11,988 bases of DNA from positions 1 to 11,988 of the forward strand of contig DDNL01000042.1 of the NCBI GenBank assembly GCA_002341165.1, given 5' to 3'. A program made the position numbers and the translations under genes. The DNA is from Shewanellaceae bacterium UBA2521 (GTDB lineage Bacteria > Pseudomonadota > Gammaproteobacteria > Enterobacterales > Shewanellaceae). Position 1 is the first letter of the stretch; the number at the start of each line of letters is the position of its first letter. Below the pieces are notes generated by a model that did no database searches, was not told the origin of the DNA, and saw only the letters and a program-made list of their open reading frames with translations. Shown piece by piece: positions 8,101-11,988 of the stretch.

Positions 8101-8354
8101 AACTTCATAATGGTTTTATTCGACTCATAAAGATCCGAAGCAGGGAGATACTCAAGTTTATGAATAATTTGCTCTATTTCTTGGGCTGTAATTTTTTCCG
8201 CTTGATAACGTTGAGCCAAATAAGCACGCAAATCAGATTTAATCAATACATCTTCAGGTGCACGCTGAATAGATTCACCACGTGTATGCGAAAATCCTTG
8301 CTTTGTTAACAGCTCTATAATGGCTTGTTCTAATCTTTCTTCTATGAATTTCAT
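5106..8354 (-). CDS. hsdR: Type I restriction enzyme, HsdR (R) subunit
   Basis: The 1082-residue subunit provides ATP-driven DNA translocation and cleavage in the R2M2S complex. The N-terminal PD-(D/E)XK nuclease shows IPDGILYINGLPLVVFEFKS with D159, E173 and K175. The superfamily 2 motor has Walker A GSTGCGKS (327-334), the Walker B-type box DEAH (431-434), GFTGTP (472-477), MWLTGFDVP (683-691) and TISRVNRTF (710-718, motif VI). A helical C-terminal domain of about 350 residues follows and probably contacts the methylase. All key residues are present and the length is close to that of EcoR124-type (type IC) HsdR, so it appears active. Its ATG lies only 3 bp after the hsdS stop and has no good SD, suggesting translational coupling to hsdS. 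It is the last gene of the hsdM-hsdS-hsdR operon and converges with rep. Confidence 0.96.
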   Translation of the reverse strand: MKFIEERLEQAIIELLTKQGFSHTRGESIQRAPEDVLIKSDLRAYLAQRYQAEKITAQEIEQIIHKLEYLPASDLYESNKTIMKFIADGFLLKREDAQQKDLYIQLIDYDTVVAELNSTEQELLQVAESKVEYLPKRDLNRYRIVNQMEVQGYELRIPDGILYINGLPLVVFEFKSAIREDATIYDAFKQLTIRYDRDIPELFKYNAFCVISDGVNNKMGSYFAPYEFYYAWRKITGEEKLSKDGIDSLFTMVNGLFHKERLAHVIRHFIYLPDTSSDQTKIVCRYPQYYAAMKLFLNIKKHMKCLDDQGQLIYDPIRDGKGGTYFGSTGCGKSYTMLFLSRLLMKDKELGSPTIILITDRTDLNDQLSGQFTNAKKYVGDENIISVESRAELRAQLKGRQSGGVFLTTIHKFTEDLQLLTERTNVICISDEAHRSQINLDQKITVTEDGVKKTYGFAKYLHESLPHATYVGFTGTPIDATLDVFGPIVDSYTMVESVADEITVRIVYEGRAAKVLLDQQPLNEIEKYYEACFDAGTNEYQIDKSKQAMAKMSTILGDPDRIKAIAKDFVKHYESRIYEGATQKGKAMFVCSSREIAYEFYKELIQIRPQWNEVKVCEEGATLSENDKKKVLPMERVKMIMTRHKDDDKELWDKLGNKAYRKKLDTQFKNEKSNFKIAIVVDMWLTGFDVPFLDTIYIDKPLQKHSLIQTISRVNRTFQSKEKGLVVDYIGIKKKMNLALSHYTGEQIQQSEDTEESVVIVKDHLSLLDALFHEFDSSLYFNGTALEQLKCLNESADYVLRSKKFEQTFMDLTKRLKSAYDICVGSSDLNQDHKDKIHYYLAVRTIVFKITKGDAPDVAQMNKRVQELVKDALLSDGVEEIFKLGDQGGSEIDIFDDDYLAKLDVVKQPNTKLVLLQQMLAKAIGEFKKTNKIQGIDFSKRMSALVEKYNERDEADVLRSEVIKDFSDEIINLYNELRSEMTSFNDMGIDFEEKAFYDILLALAHKYDFTYPEDKLLELSREVKKVIDDKAKYTDWNKREDIRSELHFDLICLLDEWEYPPIDRDEVYKEILEQAENFKKNR

Positions 8355-8357
8355 AAG

Positions 8358-9611
8358 CTAGTTTTGAGAGATTTTCTGTAAAATTGTACTTCGTAAAGAT
8401 TCAAGGTGTACATTTTCCTTGGCATAAATTTCACTACAATCAATAAAATTTAAAAATGGTAATTTATTAATGAGCTTCTTTTCAACATTGAGAATACAGA
8501 GGTTTTGAATTAATTTTTTACTGAGATTTTCTTGAGCACCACCGATTGCACTACGAATTATATTTCTGTAATTAAATCTTAAATAGTAAAATAAAAAAGA
8601 GGCATCATAAGGATTATTACACTGCATAGCACAGCATGCTTGATTCGAAGCCGATTCAATACGTAAATAACCCACTTGACCTTTTGTTTTGCCATCACCA
8701 TACATTGCAATGAGAACAGTATCTACAGGGTAGATCTTAGCAGAGCTTTCGCTTAAACCTCTTTGCGATATATATTCTTCAGATTTTATTATGACACAAT
8801 TAGCTACTTCACCTGTTTTTATCCAAGGAACATCATTGGAATTCCAATACTCTTTATTATCCCTCTGTGGTGTACCACCGCTCTGCATTTGCTTTGTGAA
8901 GCTTTGTATTGGTATTGCTTCCCACATTTTTGGTATATCTTTTTCTAACTGCTTGCTATATCCCATCCCACCACCTGAAGATTTATAAGGCTTGCCTTCT
9001 AATTCGGGTTTTCCAATCGAGTCAGCGTACTCTTTAGATATGGGAAATTCAAAATCTACAAACCATTGCTTGTAAATAGCTTGAGCAGTTTCTTCTAACT
9101 TTTGAGTTAACTTCTCATTCAATGCAATGCGATCATTGACTACATTGTATTCACGCACAATTTCACGTTGTTTTTCAATTGAAGGGATGGGTAGCGTCAT
9201 ATCACAGAAATCATTCCACTCTAAGCTACCTCGAACTCCACCGACAGCATGAAAACATGATTGTCGATCAAATTCAGAACGAGACATCCACATCATTAAA
9301 TATTCTGGATCTAATAACTTAGGGTCTATAACTTCAAATACTGGATATGCTTGCGAAATGATTGCTTCATCAAAATCTTTTTGTAACGCAACGGGTATTT
9401 TTTTATCACGCCTAACTTGCATGAGACTACAAGCAAACTGCCCTTTTTTAATGATTTTGTAATTAGCCATATTCGTCCCTATAGTATTTGCTACTGATGG
9501 AATAAATACTTTGTCAATCGATAAGCCTAATAAGTTATGAACATCAAGATTTCTATTTCTTACATCGACTAGTCTTATATAGTTACCTATTTTTTTATAG
9601 TTTGATGTCAT
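8358..9611 (-). CDS. hsdS: Type I restriction-modification specificity subunit HsdS
   Basis: The 417-residue subunit sets the DNA target of both methylation and restriction. It has two target recognition domains. TRD1 covers about 1-145. TRD2 runs from about 225 to 385 and carries the hallmark SGGTP (244-248) and PWIKTGEV (262-269). Between them is the conserved helical spacer IEKQREIV...KLEETAQAIYKQWFVDFEFP (about 145-190). A short helical stretch at the C terminus (LESLRSTILQKI) is probably the distal conserved region. This layout predicts a bipartite recognition sequence, which cannot be read from the protein. The start overlaps the end of hsdM by 17 nt and the stop lies 3 nt before hsdR. 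Both domains are complete with no frameshift. Confidence 0.95.
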   Translation of the reverse strand: MTSNYKKIGNYIRLVDVRNRNLDVHNLLGLSIDKVFIPSVANTIGTNMANYKIIKKGQFACSLMQVRRDKKIPVALQKDFDEAIISQAYPVFEVIDPKLLDPEYLMMWMSRSEFDRQSCFHAVGGVRGSLEWNDFCDMTLPIPSIEKQREIVREYNVVNDRIALNEKLTQKLEETAQAIYKQWFVDFEFPISKEYADSIGKPELEGKPYKSSGGGMGYSKQLEKDIPKMWEAIPIQSFTKQMQSGGTPQRDNKEYWNSNDVPWIKTGEVANCVIIKSEEYISQRGLSESSAKIYPVDTVLIAMYGDGKTKGQVGYLRIESASNQACCAMQCNNPYDASFLFYYLRFNYRNIIRSAIGGAQENLSKKLIQNLCILNVEKKLINKLPFLNFIDCSEIYAKENVHLESLRSTILQKISQN

Positions 9612-11172
9612 AACCTAACTCTTTAAAAATATGAAGGAGTTGATCTTTAGATTTTTTTTCTTGAATTAGAAGTTCGCTAAAATCTTGCTTTAGCTCATGC
9701 ATTTTTTGATCGAAGTTAATATTTTCATCACGGTTTACAAATTCTATGTATTTGCTTGGAACAAGAGAAAAGTCTTTCGACGCAATTTCATCTTTTGTTG
9801 CCGAGTAACAATACTCTGCAATATTTTGATACTGATCATCTGCTTTGACTTGCTGCCAAGTATGAAAGGTGTGGGCAATTTCTTGTATATCCTGCTTAGA
9901 AAATTGAACAAATTTCTTTTCAAAGGGTTCACCACGCTGACGTAGATCCATAAATAAGATTTCTTCTTCACGATTTCGATAGTTTCTATCACAATCTTCA
10001 TACGAGACAAAGCGTGATTTTTTATTTTTATTGATGATCCAAAGTGTGACACTAATATTCGTAGCATAAAACATGTTTTGGGGTAAAATAATGATGGCTT
10101 CAATAAGGTTATTCTCGATGAGCTTTTGGCGAATTTCTTGCTCTGTGTCATCTCCAGATAAAGCACCGTTTGAAAGAATAAAACCTGCAACACCATTTTC
10201 TGATAATTTAGAAACCATATGTAAAATCCAACCATAGTTGGCATTGCTTTTCGGTGGTGTTGTATAACCGCTCCATCGGTGATCATCGTTGAGCTCAGTT
10301 TCTGCTCGCCAATCTTTCTGATTAAATGGAGGGTTTGCCATAATAAAGTCGGCTTTTAATGTCGGATGCTGATCATGAGCAAACGTATCTTTAGCAGCAA
10401 CACCAAGGTTGGCAGAAAGGCCACGAATAGCAAGGTTCATTTTTGCAAGCTTATACGTTGTGCCTGTGTACTCTTGGCCATATATGGAAATGTCTTTTTT
10501 ATTACCTTTATGGTTTTCAATAAACTTCATGGACTGGATAAACATACCACCAGAACCACAGCACGGATCATAGATTTTGCCTTTATAAGGTTCAATTAAT
10601 TCAGCGATCAAATTAACAATACTTTTAGGTGTATAGAACTCCCCTTTACCTTTACCTTCTGCAATGGCAAATTTAGACAAAAAATACTCATAAACTCTGC
10701 CGACAACATCTTCATGCGGGTTTGCTAAAGTATTAATATTATTAATTTCATCGATTAATGATGATAGCTTACTGACATCTAAACCTAGGCGAGAGAAATA
10801 GTTATCAGGTAATGCGCCTTTTAAGGCTTTGTTGGTTTTCTCTATCGTACTGAGAGCGGTATCAATCTTGATAGCAATATCTTCTTGCTTTGCATAGTGT
10901 TTGATAAAGCTCCAACGTGCTTCTTCTGGAAGGTAAAAAACATTATCCTTTGCATAAGCTTGGACTAAATCAACATACTTTTCTTGACCTGCATCGATGA
11001 GCTTTTTCTTATGGGTTTCAAAGGTATCACTAATAAATTTAAGGAAAATAAGACTAAGTACAATGTGCTTGTATTCAGAGGATTCAACACTACCACGCAG
11101 CTTATTAGCTGTATCCCAGAGTGTTTCTTCAAAAGATTTTTCTTTCTTTTTTGATGTTGGTTTTTTAGCCAT
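9595..11172 (-). CDS. hsdM: Type I N6-adenine DNA methyltransferase subunit HsdM
   Basis: The 525-residue subunit transfers a methyl group from S-adenosylmethionine to adenine in the HsdS-defined site; M2S is the free methylase and part of the restriction complex. The N-terminal HsdM helical domain (FEETLWDTANKLRGSVESSEYK, from residue 14) is followed by GKGEFYTPKSIV (175-186). Motif I is DPCCGSGG (202-209), the methyl-donor site, and the catalytic motif IV is NPPF (280-283). The length is close to EcoR124-type HsdM. The ATG at 11172 gives the expected basic N terminus MAKKPTSKKKEKSF; AGGG about 11 nt upstream is a weak ribosome binding site. It is the first operon gene, so methylase would be made before the nuclease. 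Confidence 0.96.
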   Translation of the reverse strand: MAKKPTSKKKEKSFEETLWDTANKLRGSVESSEYKHIVLSLIFLKFISDTFETHKKKLIDAGQEKYVDLVQAYAKDNVFYLPEEARWSFIKHYAKQEDIAIKIDTALSTIEKTNKALKGALPDNYFSRLGLDVSKLSSLIDEINNINTLANPHEDVVGRVYEYFLSKFAIAEGKGKGEFYTPKSIVNLIAELIEPYKGKIYDPCCGSGGMFIQSMKFIENHKGNKKDISIYGQEYTGTTYKLAKMNLAIRGLSANLGVAAKDTFAHDQHPTLKADFIMANPPFNQKDWRAETELNDDHRWSGYTTPPKSNANYGWILHMVSKLSENGVAGFILSNGALSGDDTEQEIRQKLIENNLIEAIIILPQNMFYATNISVTLWIINKNKKSRFVSYEDCDRNYRNREEEILFMDLRQRGEPFEKKFVQFSKQDIQEIAHTFHTWQQVKADDQYQNIAEYCYSATKDEIASKDFSLVPSKYIEFVNRDENINFDQKMHELKQDFSELLIQEKKSKDQLLHIFKELGYDIKL

Positions 11173-11226
11173 GTTAATTTTTGCCCTAAAAAGTTTTGGG
11201 AAATGTTACCTGAATATGAAAAATAA

Positions 11227-11256
11227 ATCATAAAAATCGAGGAAAATAATGTTTAA
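11227..11256 (-). promoter_or_regulatory. Candidate hsdM promoter
   Basis: On the minus strand TATGAT (11232 down to 11227) is a 5/6 match to the -10 consensus, about 55 bp before the hsdM ATG. A weak TTAAAC lies 18 bp upstream of it. Only the -10 is convincing. The hsdM leader also contains a short inverted repeat (CCC...GGG around AAAA and TTTT, 11184-11200). Confidence 0.3.
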
Positions 11257-11345
11257 TTTCAACTAATTTTTCAGAGTATCAAGGGAAAATGCTATGAAAA
11301 TAAATTCATGTACGCTCGTTGATGTTTCAGCTTCATTTTTCTTGT

Positions 11346-11537
11346 TTAATATTTGTTTTTTAATGATTTAACTGCTTGCTCAAGATGGTTATCTATAAGT
11401 TCGTACATAAGGTGTGTCATCGGCACACGCTCACCAACATCAGTTGATAGTTGCATAACCGCCATTTCTAATTTGCGGTGGTAGTCTTTTGTGATCTGTA
11501 ATGATACAGAATTTCTTAATTGCCTTTTTCTTTGCAT
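11346..11537 (-). CDS. Small basic protein, possible ribbon-helix-helix regulator
   Basis: This 63-residue product was not matched to a named family. The ATG at 11537 is preferred over a TTG at 11546 because AAGG lies 9 nt before the ATG but directly abuts the TTG. The sequence starts with a basic RKRQLR, then NSVSLQITKDYHRKLEMAV, an alternating strand followed by a helix. It continues with VGERVPMTHLMYELIDNHLEQAV, a turn and second helix. That strand-helix-helix pattern and size are those of ribbon-helix-helix DNA-binding proteins such as plasmid copy, partition or antitoxin regulators. It lies upstream of hsdM on the same strand with a 173-bp gap, so it could control the restriction operon or its own divergent region. 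It could instead be a plasmid regulator unrelated to restriction. Confidence 0.55.
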   Translation of the reverse strand: MQRKRQLRNSVSLQITKDYHRKLEMAVMQLSTDVGERVPMTHLMYELIDNHLEQAVKSLKNKY

Positions 11538-11561
11538 TCTTCTCAACCTTTTTATCTGAAT

Positions 11562-11632
11562 ACATGCGTATCATACAAGTGATATGTTGAAGTTGCTTAA
11601 AATGTATGTTAGCGTAATAAAGCACATGCGTA
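11562..11632. repeat. Nine-bp direct repeats in the divergent region
   Basis: ACATGCGTA occurs at 11562-11570 and again at 11624-11632, 62 bp apart, close to six helical turns. The first copy lies just upstream of the 63-codon gene. They are candidate operator sites for a small DNA-binding protein. Confidence 0.4.
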
Positions 11633-11678
11633 GCAACATACATATAAGTATGTGTTCTACTTCCCAGCAGCGCAACAT
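11571..11678 (-). CDS. Possible 35-codon leader ORF upstream of the RHH-like gene
   Basis: On the minus strand an ATG at 11678 has a well placed AAAGG five nt upstream and opens 35 codons to a TGA at 11571. The peptide starts MLRCWEVEHI and is hydrophobic with several cysteines (HILICMLLRMCF, TLTYIL). Its start region is an exact copy of the start region of the next gene (AAAGGTTGAGA). It would end 33 bp before the ATG of the 63-codon gene. It may be a leader peptide or small membrane peptide, or may be fortuitous, since AT-rich DNA often encodes hydrophobic residues. Confidence 0.2.
   Translation of the reverse strand: MLRCWEVEHILICMLLRMCFITLTYILSNFNISLV
11636..11653. repeat. Inverted repeat ACATAC-N6-GTATGT
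   Basis: A perfect 6-bp inverted repeat with a 6-bp AT spacer (ATATAA) begins 4 bp after the second ACATGCGTA direct repeat. A further GTATGT occurs at 11604-11609. The geometry suits a dimeric regulator. Confidence 0.4.
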
Positions 11679-11710
11679 CTCAACCTTTATTTATCGTTGT
11701 GCTGCTTTTT
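11666..11710 (+). terminator. Strong hairpin with U tract: terminator or attenuator
   Basis: AGCAGCGCAAC (11666-11676) pairs with GTTGTGCTGCT (11696-11706) over 11 bp including one G-U pair in the plus-strand RNA, with a 19-nt loop. Five T residues follow (11706-11710). Read on the minus strand the wobble becomes an A-C mismatch and there is no T tract, so plus is the likely direction. No recognised plus-strand gene precedes it. It may end a small RNA, or act as an attenuator in the leader of the gene starting at 11819. Confidence 0.6.
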
Positions 11711-11818
11711 CATCAATCTTGTTTAATAAAAGGGTTATGTTTTGTGTAAGTAAAAAGTTAAATTAATTTAAATGAAATGCTGAACAGGCATAAACCCAAT
11801 GGATAAGGAGTTTTAAGG

Positions 11819-11988
11819 ATGTACCAAGTTTTAAGCAATGTTCACCATAAAGATGTAAAGCGAACTTCTGACCACTTAGTTGAGTGGTTATCTTCTAATT
11901 TGGCCTGTATGGGCGTGTTTGAATGTGGTTTTGTTTACACTAATTTTCAATCAGGTCAGTTTGTTTGTTTAAATTCGAATGTGACCTG
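11819..11988 (+). CDS. Unidentified protein, N-terminal part (runs off right edge)
   Basis: An ATG at 11819 with AAGGAG at 11805-11810 (8-nt spacing) opens a frame that stays open for 56 codons to the window end. The peptide begins MYQVLSNVHHKDVKRTSD and continues HLVEWLSSNLACMGVFECGFVYTN. I do not recognise the family. There is no signal peptide and no clear motif in the visible part. It is divergent from the RHH-like gene, and the intervening region carries repeats and the hairpin at 11666-11710 that may regulate it. Confidence 0.65.
   Translation, partial: MYQVLSNVHHKDVKRTSDHLVEWLSSNLACMGVFECGFVYTNFQSGQFVCLNSNVT

Noticed and set aside
8381..8410. ACTTCGTAAAG...GGTGTA string resembling a pdif arm and spacer
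   Set aside because: It lies inside the conserved 3' coding end of hsdS and the second arm does not match.
9744..10286. 180-codon minus-strand ORF inside hsdM
   Set aside because: It is an alternative frame of hsdM, which has clear conserved motifs across the same stretch.
11294..11371. 25-codon plus-strand ORF with AAGGG upstream and a hydrophobic end (SASFFLFNICFLMI), like a small toxin
   Set aside because: It overlaps the 3' end of the 63-codon gene on the other strand, has no visible promoter or antisense partner, and short hydrophobic ORFs are common by chance in AT-rich DNA.
11440..11643. 67-codon minus-strand ORF overlapping the RHH-like gene
   Set aside because: It is a different frame over the 63-codon gene and its upstream region, with low-complexity lysine-rich content and no SD.
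11718..11745. Possible XerC/XerD (pdif-like) recombination site around TTATGTTTTGT
   Set aside because: One arm matches the remembered XerD-type consensus at about 8 of 11 positions, but the other arm is poor and the spacer would be 5 rather than 6 bp.
1..11988. CRISPR arrays, tRNA or rRNA genes, insertion sequences
   Set aside because: No regularly spaced palindromic repeats other than the iterons, no cloverleaf or rRNA-like sequence, and no transposase motifs were seen.

Overview
This AT-rich window most likely comes from an iteron-controlled theta-replicating plasmid of a gammaproteobacterium, with the Moraxellaceae (Acinetobacter and relatives) as the best guess. Support comes from a Rep_3-family initiator gene preceded by a DnaA box, an AT-rich tract and five tandem 22-bp iterons. 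The rest is accessory cargo dominated by restriction and probable defence genes. The host assignment is inferred from base composition, Rep type and gene content, not from a database match.

Layout. Positions 2-229 are the 3' end of a tyrosine recombinase, followed by a clear rho-independent terminator. Positions 340-1284 encode an HrgA/COG2958-like protein with a predicted N-terminal winged helix and a PD-(D/E)XK-like nuclease core. Positions 1462-3765 encode a 767-residue protein with an irregular, pentapeptide-repeat-like beta-helix and four predicted membrane segments, ending at a terminator (3797-3832). Positions 3836-4290 are the replication origin and rep control region, and 4291-5019 is rep. 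Convergent to rep, on the minus strand, is a complete type I restriction-modification operon read hsdM, hsdS, hsdR (11172 down to 5106), with overlapping or abutting genes. Upstream of hsdM, also on the minus strand, is a 63-codon gene for a possible ribbon-helix-helix regulator (11346-11537). A 281-bp divergent region rich in repeats and hairpins then leads to an unidentified plus-strand gene that runs off the right edge (11819 onward).

How the parts fit. Rep should bind the iterons to start replication. A promoter built into iteron-like half-sites and a nearly full-length inverted iteron just before the rep ribosome binding site suggest that Rep also represses its own synthesis. The hsdM-hsdS-hsdR order, the 17-nt M/S overlap and the 3-nt S/R gap point to coordinated expression of the methylase before the nuclease. 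The HrgA-like protein and the beta-helix membrane protein look like independent cargo that may add to anti-phage or anti-plasmid protection. No mobilisation, partition or toxin-antitoxin genes were recognised.

The least explained part is 11538-11818. It holds a strong hairpin with a U-tract but no recognised gene in front of it. The hairpin loop is an 11-nt exact copy of the antisense of the ribosome binding site of the 63-codon gene. Either a small antisense RNA or a duplicated translation-start region could explain this.
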